This document shows positions 44,729 through 52,852 of a stretch of DNA of 64,000 nt, piece after piece. The position numbers and the translations under genes are program-made. The stretch covers positions 186,001 to 250,000 of the forward strand of contig NZ_CANNDQ010000005.1 in NCBI RefSeq assembly GCF_947503375.1. The letters run 5' to 3'. Source of the DNA: an uncultured Psychroserpens sp. Lineage in GTDB: Bacteria > Bacteroidota > Bacteroidia > Flavobacteriales > Flavobacteriaceae. The notes under the pieces were generated by a model. It saw only the letters and a list, made by a program, of their open reading frames with translations. It was not told where the DNA came from and searched no databases. Positions within the stretch are counted from its first letter, which is position 1; every line of letters starts with the position of its first letter.

Positions 44729-45919
44729 CTATCTAACTGCACCAGGTATTCCAAGCTCTAGTTTCATGAGGCTTGGTTGAAAATTTTCAGTAAAAAATGG
44801 AAAAGCAGCATTAGTAATGTATAGATTGTATCTGTCTAATCCTCTTGTACCAAATATTGCTGCTGTAGGACCGTCAAGACCATCTTCTTCAGATAATAAT
44901 ATGGTTTTAGTACCATCAGGATAGATTTTTTCAACAGTATTGAAAGGGTCTGTAGTACCAATAATATTACCCAGAGCATCAATTGCAAAATCATCAAAAA
45001 AAGTATTGTCTGAAACAATTCTTAAAGCTCCAGAGTTGCTATTATTATCGAGTGTTATTGCAAGCAATAAGCCCTGATTTGGGTTTGAAACATAAAACTC
45101 ACCATTATAATATTGTATACCATTAGGTCCAGGAGCCATAACGCCAGGGTTTATTAATTTCAACAATGGATCATCGGCCCATATCTCTGGAGTGCCGCCA
45201 TCTTTTGAAACACGCCATATTTTCCCGTCAAAGCCAGAATCTGCTATGTAAAGCATGTTGTCTTTTAATGAAATGCCATTTGGAACAGCATTAAGCGGAA
45301 GTAAACCAATTAGTGTAGCAACTCCTGTTGGGCTTACTTTCCATACACCTCTATTTGATGGCTCTGAAGCATTCACATTAACATAAATATTATCATCATT
45401 GTCAACAGCAATAGCACCTAGTAAGCCTGTAAAAGCACCAGGTATGAAATCTCCAATAGGTAGTAATGTTATTAACGTTCGGTTTCCAGCTGGATCAATT
45501 TTTATAAGCTCGCCAGAAAGGGCCATACTAATTATGAAATTACCTTGACTATCAATAGCTACACTTTCAGGGTTATCAGGAGTTTGCGGATTAAAATTGT
45601 ATAATATTTCTGGTGTGCCTACATAGTCTTGTAAGCAATTGATAACGTTTGTAGGAAACCCATAAAAACAGCTTAAAAAACCAGGTACTCTAAAACGGTT
45701 AGCATTTGTGTTTATAGTAGTTTTGCTACTTTTTTTTATGTCATTTTCAGTAAAATGAAAATTTCCTTTCTTGTCATCAAGCGTGTTAATTTCTATTCGG
45801 TTTTCGTATACAGAAATGTTGTAGCTATTATTTTCTGTATTACTATCTTCTATTTGATTTTTTTCACAAGATTGGAGAGTAATTGTAATTAATAGTAATG
45901 GGAGAATAATTTTTTTCAT
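44729..45919 (-). CDS. SMP-30/gluconolactonase-like beta-propeller lipoprotein
   Basis: 396 residues from the ATG at 45919; the longer track start places 11 residues before a normal lipoprotein signal ('MKKIILPLLLITITLQSCEKN', Cys18). A six-blade NHL/SMP-30-like propeller follows from about residue 100. Its blades include 'PESVAIDSQGNFIISMALSGELIKIDPAG', 'GAIAVDNDDNIYVNV', 'NGISLKDNMLYIADSGFDGKIWRVS' and 'DDFAIDALGNIIGTTD'. Relatives are lactonases or binding proteins. Metal ligands could not be assigned by eye. Confidence 0.85.
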   Translation of the reverse strand: MKKIILPLLLITITLQSCEKNQIEDSNTENNSYNISVYENRIEINTLDDKKGNFHFTENDIKKSSKTTINTNANRFRVPGFLSCFYGFPTNVINCLQDYVGTPEILYNFNPQTPDNPESVAIDSQGNFIISMALSGELIKIDPAGNRTLITLLPIGDFIPGAFTGLLGAIAVDNDDNIYVNVNASEPSNRGVWKVSPTGVATLIGLLPLNAVPNGISLKDNMLYIADSGFDGKIWRVSKDGGTPEIWADDPLLKLINPGVMAPGPNGIQYYNGEFYVSNPNQGLLLAITLDNNSNSGALRIVSDNTFFDDFAIDALGNIIGTTDPFNTVEKIYPDGTKTILLSEEDGLDGPTAAIFGTRGLDRYNLYITNAAFPFFTENFQPSLMKLELGIPGAVR

Positions 45920-46027
45920 TTTTAAAATAGTTTGGTTGTATTTTAAAAACAATCAGTAGTTCTCTCTGGGGACAATTTTTTATATAATTTTTTACAGTTG
46001 TGATATTTTTATATAATAGTGTCGTTC

Positions 46028-46363
46028 CTATTCGTTTGTATACATTGGTCGAATTGATATTGGTAATTCTTCGCTCAATGGGCATTGCTTCGCTAAAAAT
46101 GTTGCTTCTTCAATATCTTTGGCCCGAATAAGGATGTAGCCACCAACAATTTCTTTAGATTCTAAATAGGGACCATCGGTTAATACGGTCTCTCTATTCA
46201 ATAAAACATTGCCTGAATTAGCTAATCGCTGACCTTTTATGTATTGATTAGATTTTAATAGCGTATCTACCCAGTTTTCATATTTTTTTAGATGTTCTTT
46301 TAAAGCTGATGGAGACTCATCTTTATAGCCTTTTCCGTGAATTAATAATAAAAATTCTTGCAT
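46028..46363 (-). CDS. YCII/DGPF-domain protein
   Basis: 111 residues from the ATG at 46363 ('MQEFLLLIHGKGYKDESPSALKEHLKKYENWVDTL'). The track start 34 codons upstream is rejected because a -7 promoter box lies between. The ferredoxin-like YCII fold and the 'DGPYLESKEIVGGYILIRAKDIEEA' segment (DGPF motif) are clear. Members are often encoded next to ECF sigma factors or take part in small-molecule chemistry; no sigma factor is encoded here. Function unknown. Confidence 0.85.
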   Translation of the reverse strand: MQEFLLLIHGKGYKDESPSALKEHLKKYENWVDTLLKSNQYIKGQRLANSGNVLLNRETVLTDGPYLESKEIVGGYILIRAKDIEEATFLAKQCPLSEELPISIRPMYTNE

Positions 46364-46386
46364 TTTATAGTGTATAGGTTGATACT

Positions 46387-46394
46387 CAAAAATA
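46387..46394 (-). promoter_or_regulatory. -7 box of the YCII gene
   Basis: CAAAAATA on the plus strand is TATTTTTG on the minus strand, an exact TAnnTTTG, 23 bases upstream of the ATG at 46363. No TTG sits at -33. Confidence 0.45.
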
Positions 46395-46541
46395 GCCATT
46401 GAAACCCACATTATATATGCTTTTAACAAGTCTTTAAGAGTAAAGGAGTACACTTTCATTTTCAACTAATCGGCAGGTGCTTTGTAACCTTTTTTTGAGC
46501 TATGTCGTCAAAAAAGGAAATCAATTAAAAAACGGTTAGAA

Positions 46542-48398
46542 ATGAAATTAATCAAAACTTGCATGATCATATTATGTGTTTTAATAGTTGCAAATATTAC
46601 AGCACAAGAAACTAATAAAACATACGAATTAACGTCAGAATTTAAAACAATCACTTCTGAAAAAGGAGAAGCTATTACGCTAGAATCTGGGATGCTCAGC
46701 GTACCTGAAGCTAGAAACAGTGATGAAAATAGAACTATTTCTATAGCCTATTATAGGTTAACATCACAATCAAAAACAAAAAGAGCGCCTATTTTTATTT
46801 TAGCGGGAGGGCCTGGAAGTTCGTATCTAAACTCTATACACAAGGAAAATTTTTTCAATGAAGTAACATTCTATAGTAATTTTACTGATGTGATCTTATT
46901 TGATCAAAGAGGAGTAGGTAATTCTGTACCTAATTTAATGTGTGATGAAAAAAAAAGGATTCCATTACAAGATGAGTTAACAATTAATAACTTAAAAGAA
47001 GTACTAAGTAAATTTGCTGCTGAATGTCAAGATTACTGGGTTAACCAAGGCGTAAACCTGTCGGCTTATAATACCGATGAAAGTGCTTCAGATATTAACG
47101 ACTTGAGAAAAGCCTTGGGCTATGAAAAGATCATGCTTGTTGGTGGGAGTTATGGGTCTCATTTAGGGCTACATACCATTAGAAAATTTCCAAAAACTAT
47201 TGAAAAAGCTATGTTTCATGGTATTGAAGGGCCAGATCACACTTGGGATATCCCATCGCAAACATTAAATACATTAAAACGTATTGCTGAAACTATTGAA
47301 GCTTCATCTTACTATGAAGGTAAAATACCTGAAGGTGGACTCATTAATGCATTACAATCAGTTATTAAAAAAGTAGAAGAAAACCCACAATTGGTGACAC
47401 TAAGTAAAGGAGATCAAACACTAGATGTTATCGTTAATGAAATGATTGTTAAAAGAGTAGCTACATACAAAGCAGGTAGGCGAGGTGATCCCTTGCTATG
47501 GCCAGATTTAATTTTAGATATGTACAATGGAGATTTTACATTTCCAGCGAAGGCAGCCGTAGGTATGCATAGAATATCAGGACTTAACGCTATGAAGTTT
47601 GCAATGGATTTTTCATCGGGAATTAGTGATAAAAGAAAACTCAAAATAAAAAATGACAATGCTACCAAAGTTTTAGGAAATATCAATTCTGATTATACCA
47701 TGCAAGAAGAAACTTGGAAAGTAAGCGATCTAGGTAAATCATTTAGAACAAATATAAAAACAGATATACCAATTTTGATTATTCATGGTAATTGGGATAC
47801 TTCAACACCAATTGAAAACGCTTATGATATTATGCCTACTTTAACCAATGGACGTTTAATTGAAGTTGAAACAGGAACACATAACGTACTTTATGAATGC
47901 TATAGGTTAGTGCCCGATTTTTCTAAAATGATTGCTAATTACATAACTGGTAATCAGGTAAATTTTCCTAAGACTATCAAATTACCAAAAATCCAATTTC
48001 CTCAGGTGGTATCTCAAGCCCAAGAAAGTCTTTGGGATGCCTGTAAATCTGGTGATGTTGAAAAAGTGAAGTTAGCAATATCTGAAGGCGCCAATGTAAA
48101 TGCTTTAGATACGAGAGCTAGCAGGTCTGGTAGAAATCCACTCAATTGGGCAGCTTATTATGGCCATGCAGCTATTGTAGAGTTATTAATTGCCAATAAA
48201 GCAGATGTCAATGGACAAAATTTAACAGGTTTCACAGCACTGCATCATGCTGTTGAAAATAATAAGTTAGAAATGGTGCAGTTACTTTTAAGTTTAGGTG
48301 CAGAAATTAATAAAGAAAATAAGAGAGGAAAGAAACCAATAGATATTGCTATTCATAATAACAATAATACCATAATAAAGGTTTTAAAAGACCATTAA
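46542..48398 (+). CDS. Exported alpha/beta-hydrolase (peptidase-like) fused to ankyrin repeats
   Basis: 618 residues. A signal peptide (MKLIKTCMIILCVLIVANITAQ) leads to an alpha/beta-hydrolase of the proline-iminopeptidase/tripeptidyl-aminopeptidase type. Its oxyanion motif is 'FILAGGPGSS', the nucleophile elbow 'LVGGSYGSHLGL', the acid in 'IIHGNWDTSTPIENA' and the His in 'ETGTHNVLYECYR'. From about residue 500 there are about three ankyrin repeats ('LWDACKSGDVEKVKLAISEGANVN', 'NPLNWAAYYGHAAIVELLIANKADVN', 'TALHHAVENNKLEMVQLLLSLGAEIN'). The catalytic set is intact, so it is probably active outside the cytoplasm. The fusion is rare to my knowledge. Single-gene unit. Confidence 0.9.
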   Translation: MKLIKTCMIILCVLIVANITAQETNKTYELTSEFKTITSEKGEAITLESGMLSVPEARNSDENRTISIAYYRLTSQSKTKRAPIFILAGGPGSSYLNSIHKENFFNEVTFYSNFTDVILFDQRGVGNSVPNLMCDEKKRIPLQDELTINNLKEVLSKFAAECQDYWVNQGVNLSAYNTDESASDINDLRKALGYEKIMLVGGSYGSHLGLHTIRKFPKTIEKAMFHGIEGPDHTWDIPSQTLNTLKRIAETIEASSYYEGKIPEGGLINALQSVIKKVEENPQLVTLSKGDQTLDVIVNEMIVKRVATYKAGRRGDPLLWPDLILDMYNGDFTFPAKAAVGMHRISGLNAMKFAMDFSSGISDKRKLKIKNDNATKVLGNINSDYTMQEETWKVSDLGKSFRTNIKTDIPILIIHGNWDTSTPIENAYDIMPTLTNGRLIEVETGTHNVLYECYRLVPDFSKMIANYITGNQVNFPKTIKLPKIQFPQVVSQAQESLWDACKSGDVEKVKLAISEGANVNALDTRASRSGRNPLNWAAYYGHAAIVELLIANKADVNGQNLTGFTALHHAVENNKLEMVQLLLSLGAEINKENKRGKKPIDIAIHNNNNTIIKVLKDH

Positions 48399-48435
48399 AA
48401 GAATACTAATATTTAAGCAAAAACTATAGAATACT

Positions 48436-48443
48436 TATTTTTG
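48436..48443 (+). promoter_or_regulatory. -7 box of the TrmH-family gene (leaderless arrangement)
   Basis: TATTTTTG matches TAnnTTTG exactly and ends 5 bases before the ATG, so the mRNA would begin at or next to the start codon. The -33 element is weak. Confidence 0.5.
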
Positions 48444-48448
48444 AAGTT

Positions 48449-48907
48449 ATGACAGATAATTTCAAGAACGAATTCTTTGGAATAGGTATTCAAAATGGAA
48501 AAACACCTGAAAATTTGGGTGTCCTCTGGCGTTCTGCGCAGAATATGGGCGCAAGTTTCATTTTCACAATAGGAAACCGTTATGCAAAGCAAGCATGTGA
48601 TACACATAATGCAGTGAAATCCATGCCTTATTTTCATTATGAAAACTTTGATGCATTTTTTGAGAATTTGCCCAAAGGCGCTCGACTAGTAGGTGTAGAA
48701 TTAACAAATACGGCTGAAGATTTAGAAACATTTCACCATCCCAGACGATGCGTATATCTATTAGGAGCTGAAGATCATGGCTTATCAAAACAAGCGATTG
48801 AAAAGAGTCACTTTTTAATAAAATTCAAATCTCAATTAAGCTTGAATGTTTCTGTTGCTGGAAGTATTGTGATGTATGATAGAGGAATAAACAAATCAAG
48901 GTCGTAA
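48449..48907 (+). CDS. TrmH/SpoU-family RNA 2'-O-methyltransferase
   Basis: 152 residues, the minimal SPOUT domain. It would methylate a ribose in tRNA or rRNA using AdoMet bound in a trefoil knot. The three motifs are visible: 'IGIQNGKTPENLGVLWRSAQNMGA', 'CVYLLGAEDHGLSKQAI' and 'LSLNVSVAGSIVMYDR'. There is no N-terminal RNA-binding domain, so the target RNA cannot be named. The -7 box of era overlaps its stop codon. Confidence 0.92.
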   Translation: MTDNFKNEFFGIGIQNGKTPENLGVLWRSAQNMGASFIFTIGNRYAKQACDTHNAVKSMPYFHYENFDAFFENLPKGARLVGVELTNTAEDLETFHHPRRCVYLLGAEDHGLSKQAIEKSHFLIKFKSQLSLNVSVAGSIVMYDRGINKSRS

Positions 48908-48912
48908 CTTTG
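48905..48912 (+). promoter_or_regulatory. -7 box of era, overlapping the trmH-like stop codon
   Basis: TAACTTTG, an exact TAnnTTTG, begins with the TAA stop of the upstream gene and ends 22 bases before the era ATG. No TTG at -33. Confidence 0.45.
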
Positions 48913-48934
48913 CCATCTACTTTAAAAGTATATT

Positions 48935-49819
48935 ATGAGTCATAAAGCAGGTTTTGTAAATATTATAGGCAATCCAAATGTTGGTAAATCAACACTTATG
49001 AATGCATTTATAGGTGAAAAATTATCAATAATAACATCTAAAGCTCAAACCACCAGACATCGTATCTTAGGTATCGTAAATGGTGATGATTTTCAAGTGA
49101 TTTTAAGTGATACACCTGGAATTATAAAGCCTGCTTATGAGTTGCAAGAGTCAATGATGGATTTTGTTAAATCTGCTTTTGAAGATGCAGATGTGCTTAT
49201 CTATATGGTAGAGATTGGCGAAAAAGAACTAAAAGACGAAGCTTTTTTTAATAAAATTAAAAATTCAAAGATTCCTGTGCTTTTATTACTGAATAAAATT
49301 GATAATTCAAATCAAGAACAACTTGAAGAGCAAGCGCAATTATGGCAAAGCAAAGTGCCCAATGCCGAGTTTTTTCCAATTTCTGCTCTAAAAGGATTTA
49401 ATATTCAGAATGTCTTTAATAGAATTATAGAATTACTACCAGAGTCGCCACCATTTTATCCAAAAGATCAGTTAACAGACAAACCTGAACGGTTCTTTGT
49501 AAATGAAGCTATTAGAGAAAAAATATTGTTGCATTATAAAAAAGAAATCCCTTATGCTGTTGAGGTAAACACCGAAGAGTTTTTTGAAGAAGAAAATATT
49601 ATTAGAATGCGATCAGTTATAATGGTAGAACGTGATACGCAAAAAGGAATAATAATAGGCCATAAAGGTTCTGCATTAAAGCGTGTTGGTGTTGAAGCGA
49701 GAAAAGATTTAGAAAAATTCTTTGGCAAGCAAGTACACCTGGAGTTGTATGTAAAAGTCAATAAGAATTGGAGAAATAATCAAAGACAGCTGAAACGCTT
49801 TGGTTACAATCAGAAGTAA
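48935..49819 (+). CDS. era: GTPase Era
   Basis: 294 residues. Era binds the 3' end of 16S rRNA and is needed for small-subunit maturation. The G domain has G1 'GNPNVGKSTLMNAF', G3 'DTPG' and G4 'LNKID'. The C-terminal KH domain has 'GIIIGHKGSALKRVGVEARKDLEKFFGKQVHLELYVKV'. It is full length and follows the TrmH-family gene by 27 bases. Confidence 0.98.
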   Translation: MSHKAGFVNIIGNPNVGKSTLMNAFIGEKLSIITSKAQTTRHRILGIVNGDDFQVILSDTPGIIKPAYELQESMMDFVKSAFEDADVLIYMVEIGEKELKDEAFFNKIKNSKIPVLLLLNKIDNSNQEQLEEQAQLWQSKVPNAEFFPISALKGFNIQNVFNRIIELLPESPPFYPKDQLTDKPERFFVNEAIREKILLHYKKEIPYAVEVNTEEFFEEENIIRMRSVIMVERDTQKGIIIGHKGSALKRVGVEARKDLEKFFGKQVHLELYVKVNKNWRNNQRQLKRFGYNQK

Positions 49820-49922
49820 TTAGTAATGTATAATTTTTTCTAATTAACCTTAAATTGAATTTGTATTTCAATGATACGGTTTAACCAATTAAACCGAACA
49901 AGTAGGTCATTTAAAAAAAACA

Positions 49923-50435
49923 TTATTTTATTTTTTCAGAGGCTTTTTTTAATACAGAATTCATAAAGTTATAAAGATGATGCATTTCATCTTTACTTGA
50001 GACACGACCTAAACGACCTGCAAAATACAAAGCAAACCATATTACGATCATTAAAAGCATTAATCCAATCTGTAACGCATAGGATGATTTTAAAGACCAA
50101 TTTGAATAGGCCCAAACTACACTAGCAATAAAAAATCCTGCAACAACAAAGTGTAAGAACATAAATAGAGTCCAAATGGTAGGATTTGGTCCAAACAAAC
50201 CGTATAATTTTGACGTATTTTTTTCGGTTGTATTAATTTCTAAATGCAACTGAGGAGACCAAAAATGTTGTTTGTGCTTAGGAAGTTTTATAAAAACATG
50301 ATCATCAATTCTTGTAATTACGTAGTCTTTTTGTTCATCTTTAGCTATTTCAAAAGCGGTTAATAGCATTTGGCTAGAGGTATTAAACTCCATTTGAAAT
50401 CGCGGGCGTAAAACAATATCGTTTGTTGTAGACAT
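49923..50435 (-). CDS. Two-helix membrane protein between era and der
   Basis: 170 residues. A soluble N-terminal part (about 1-80, beta-rich, 'YVITRIDDHVFIKLPKHKQHFWSPQLHLEI') precedes two transmembrane helices ('TLFMFLHFVVAGFFIASVVWAY' and 'ALQIGLMLLMIVIWFALYFAG') and a short cytoplasmic tail. Homologues in Flavobacteriia are sometimes labelled 'GTP-binding protein', apparently by neighbourhood; no G motif is present. It is convergent with era and divergent from der. Function unknown. Confidence 0.82.
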   Translation of the reverse strand: MSTTNDIVLRPRFQMEFNTSSQMLLTAFEIAKDEQKDYVITRIDDHVFIKLPKHKQHFWSPQLHLEINTTEKNTSKLYGLFGPNPTIWTLFMFLHFVVAGFFIASVVWAYSNWSLKSSYALQIGLMLLMIVIWFALYFAGRLGRVSSKDEMHHLYNFMNSVLKKASEKIK

Positions 50436-50506
50436 GATAATTTGATTGTAATTGAAAGTACTAAATTTTATTCATATAGCGAATACATTTAATCTTTGCC
50501 GTAAAA

Positions 50507-50539
50507 TTGATCTTGCATCAGACATATTTCTTATTTTTG
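50507..50539 (+). promoter_or_regulatory. Promoter of der
   Basis: TTG at 50507, 22 bases, then TATTTTTG, an exact -7 box; a second TTG at 50513 would give a 16-base spacer. The -7 box ends 29 bases before the ATG. Confidence 0.65.
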
Positions 50540-50568
50540 CAGACTATTCCAAAGGAAATTAAATAATT

Positions 50569-51876
50569 ATGAGCAATATCGTCGCCATAGTAGGTCGCCC
50601 AAATGTAGGTAAATCTACTTTTTTTAATCGCTTGATTCAACGTAGAGAAGCTATTGTTGATGCGGTAAGTGGTGTCACAAGAGACAGGCACTACGGAAAA
50701 AGTGATTGGAATGGTAAAGAGTTTTCATTAATTGATACTGGAGGTTACGTCAAAGGAAGCGACGATATTTTTGAAGCTGAAATTGATAAACAAGTAGAAT
50801 TAGCCATAGAAGAAGCCGATGCAATCATCTTTATGGTTGATGTCGAAACGGGCGTAACAGGAATGGATGAAGATGTTGCACGACTTTTGCGTAAAGTTGA
50901 TAAACCTGTTTTTCTAGCGGTCAATAAAGTTGACAATAGTAAACGTGCTGAAGATGCAGTAGAATTCTATTCATTAGGTTTAGGTGAGTATTATACCATA
51001 GCCAGTATAAATGGAAGTGGAACAGGAGATCTTTTAGACGCTTTAGTTGCTGCACTACCTGAAAAAGAGGAGGTAGAAGAAAAAGAAGAATTGCCGCGTT
51101 TTGCTGTAGTTGGTCGTCCTAATGCAGGAAAATCATCATTCATTAATGCACTTATTGGTGAAGATCGTTATATCGTTACAGATATTGCAGGTACAACTAG
51201 AGATTCTATCGATACTAAATACAATCGCTTTGGTTTTGAATTTAACTTAGTCGATACAGCAGGAATACGACGTAAATCTAAAGTTAAAGAAGATCTTGAA
51301 TTCTATTCTGTGATGCGTAGTGTAAGAGCCATAGAACATTGTGACGTCTGTCTTTTAGTTTTGGATGCTACAAGAGGGTTCGACGGACAAGTCCAAAACA
51401 TCTTCTGGTTAGCAGAACGTAATCGTAAAGGTATTGTGATTCTAGTTAATAAATGGGATTTGGTTGAAAAAGATACTATGACCACTCGAGATTTCGAGAA
51501 AAAAATCAGAAAAGAAATAGAACCTTTTACAGATGTTCCAATTATTTTTATTTCTGTACTGAATAAGCAACGTATCTTCAAAGCTATTGAGACTGCAGTT
51601 GAAGTTTACGAGAATAGAACTAAAAAAATTAAAACGAGCAAACTCAACGAAGTCTTACTCCCTATTATTGAAAATTATCCACCTCCAGCTTATAAGGGCA
51701 AGTTCGTAAAGATCAAGTATATTATGCAACTACCAACGCCACAACCACAGTTTGCATTCTTCTGTAATTTACCGCAATATGTTAGAGAACCATATAAGCG
51801 TTATTTAGAAAATCAATTGAGAGACCACTTCAATTTTAACGGTGTACCAATAAGTGTATACATGCGTAAAAAATAA
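50569..51876 (+). CDS. der: GTPase Der (EngA)
   Basis: 435 residues. Der has two tandem G domains and a KH-like C-terminus and acts in large-subunit ribosome assembly. First domain: '[15 protein letters not shown]', 'DTGGY', 'VNKVD'. Second: '[15 protein letters not shown]', '[11 protein letters not shown]', '[10 protein letters not shown]'. The KH-like end is '[16 protein letters not shown]'. Full length and transcribed from its own promoter. Confidence 0.98.
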   Translation: MSNIVAIVGRPNVGKSTFFNRLIQRREAIVDAVSGVTRDRHYGKSDWNGKEFSLIDTGGYVKGSDDIFEAEIDKQVELAIEEADAIIFMVDVETGVTGMDEDVARLLRKVDKPVFLAVNKVDNSKRAEDAVEFYSLGLGEYYTIASINGSGTGDLLDALVAALPEKEEVEEKEELPRFAVVGRPNAGKSSFINALIGEDRYIVTDIAGTTRDSIDTKYNRFGFEFNLVDTAGIRRKSKVKEDLEFYSVMRSVRAIEHCDVCLLVLDATRGFDGQVQNIFWLAERNRKGIVILVNKWDLVEKDTMTTRDFEKKIRKEIEPFTDVPIIFISVLNKQRIFKAIETAVEVYENRTKKIKTSKLNEVLLPIIENYPPPAYKGKFVKIKYIMQLPTPQPQFAFFCNLPQYVREPYKRYLENQLRDHFNFNGVPISVYMRKK

Positions 51877-52022
51877 GTCCTATTTCAGATTCTGAAAACA
51901 AACGACACTTAAGAAAAATTTGTGTTAATTCTGCTTAGTAAAAGCTGATTGTCTTTCTTCAATATAATTACTTATTTACTTTATTTAAAATAGTAGAATA
52001 ACAAGTAATTAGTAAATTGTTT

Positions 52023-52084
52023 TTTACAAAAAGTAAAGTAAAATTGACTTTTTGTAAATTTTTATATACATTTGTAAAGTAAAA
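52023..52084 (+). promoter_or_regulatory. Promoter with operator-like repeats for the membrane protein/Xre pair
   Basis: TTG (52044-52046), 20 bases, TACATTTG (52067-52074): a full promoter. Around it lie a perfect 12-bp inverted repeat, TTTACAAAAAGT (52023-52034) and ACTTTTTGTAAA (52047-52058), whose right arm sits in the promoter spacer. An 11-base direct repeat GTAAAGTAAAA occurs at 52033-52043 and 52074-52084. Occupation of these sites would block polymerase, so autoregulation by the Xre protein encoded downstream is likely. Confidence 0.65.
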
Positions 52085-52101
52085 CAAGAAAAATAGTTCT
52101 T

Positions 52102-52575
52102 ATGAATAGTAATTACCTGCTACCAAACAAATACAAGATTCCTGGGTGGATTTTATTGACTCTAGGCTTAGTTTTGGGAGTTTATCTTAGTTTTTCAGAT
52201 TTTGAATCTGATATTCTTAAAACCAAAGTCTTAGCAATTTTCTCTGGAGACCTGCATGTATTTAACGTAAGTACAGCTGCTAAAAACTCATTCTTTAAAA
52301 TAATTGAGAATAGTGTTATGGACGAGATCTCTGCTCTAGCAATAATTATTGGAGGCTTATTCGTTGGGTTTTCAAAAGAAAAAGTTGAAGATGAATTTAT
52401 ATACAAATTGCGAAAAGACTCATTAGTATGGGCTATAATCTTTAATTATGTCATTTTAGCGTTAACCGTTATCTTTATTTACAATTTTTCATTTTTTAAT
52501 ATTCTAGTCTATAACATGTTTACACCATTGTTGTTTTTTATTATTCGTTTCAATTTTTTAAAAGCCAAAGCTTAA
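52102..52575 (+). CDS. Four-helix membrane protein paired with an Xre regulator
   Basis: 157 residues with about four transmembrane helices ('GWILLTLGLVLGVYLSF', 'ISALAIIIGGLFVGFS', 'LVWAIIFNYVILALTVIFIYNF', 'ILVYNMFTPLLFFIIRF'). A soluble loop of about 50 residues lies between the first two. It starts 28 bases after the -7 box and is separated from the regulator gene by one base, so the two are co-expressed. Similar membrane-protein/small-HTH pairs are widespread; the role of the membrane partner is unknown, and control of the regulator's activity is possible. Confidence 0.82.
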   Translation: MNSNYLLPNKYKIPGWILLTLGLVLGVYLSFSDFESDILKTKVLAIFSGDLHVFNVSTAAKNSFFKIIENSVMDEISALAIIIGGLFVGFSKEKVEDEFIYKLRKDSLVWAIIFNYVILALTVIFIYNFSFFNILVYNMFTPLLFFIIRFNFLKAKA

Positions 52576-52576
52576 T

Positions 52577-52777
52577 ATGAAAAACAACATAAAAATAGAA
52601 CGAGCCAGACACAATATGACGCAAGCAGATTTAGCAGATAAGATAGGTGTGAGTAGACAATCTATTAATGCCATTGAAAAAGGAAAGTACATACCATCTA
52701 CTTTATTAGCTATTAAAATTGCAAAATTATTCCAATTGTCAGTTGAAGATTTATTTTTTCTTGAAGAAGGAGAATAA
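52577..52777 (+). CDS. Small Xre-family HTH regulator
   Basis: 66 residues, essentially one HTH_3 domain: 'IKIERARHNMTQADLADKIGVSRQSINAIEKGKYIPSTLLAIKIAKLF'. It would bind DNA as a dimer at inverted repeats. The repeats at its own promoter are the obvious target. No sensor domain. It follows the membrane protein by one base. Confidence 0.92.
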   Translation: MKNNIKIERARHNMTQADLADKIGVSRQSINAIEKGKYIPSTLLAIKIAKLFQLSVEDLFFLEEGE

Positions 52778-52852
52778 TAAGAAAATTCACACGAAAATCA
52801 TATCCCACTCGTTTAAAATACATAACTAATCCAGCATCAATTAATTAATCAC

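Noticed and set aside
46364-46465. Longer start of the YCII gene
   Set aside because: A TATTTTTG promoter box lies within the extension, and the family begins at 'MQEFLLLI'.
49877-49896. CGGTTTA / TAAACCG hairpin between era and the 170-residue gene as a terminator
   Set aside because: The stem is short and no T-run follows on either strand.
49923-50435. Annotation of the 170-residue protein as a GTP-binding protein
   Set aside because: It has no Walker A, DxxG or NKxD motif; the label probably spread from the neighbouring era and der genes.
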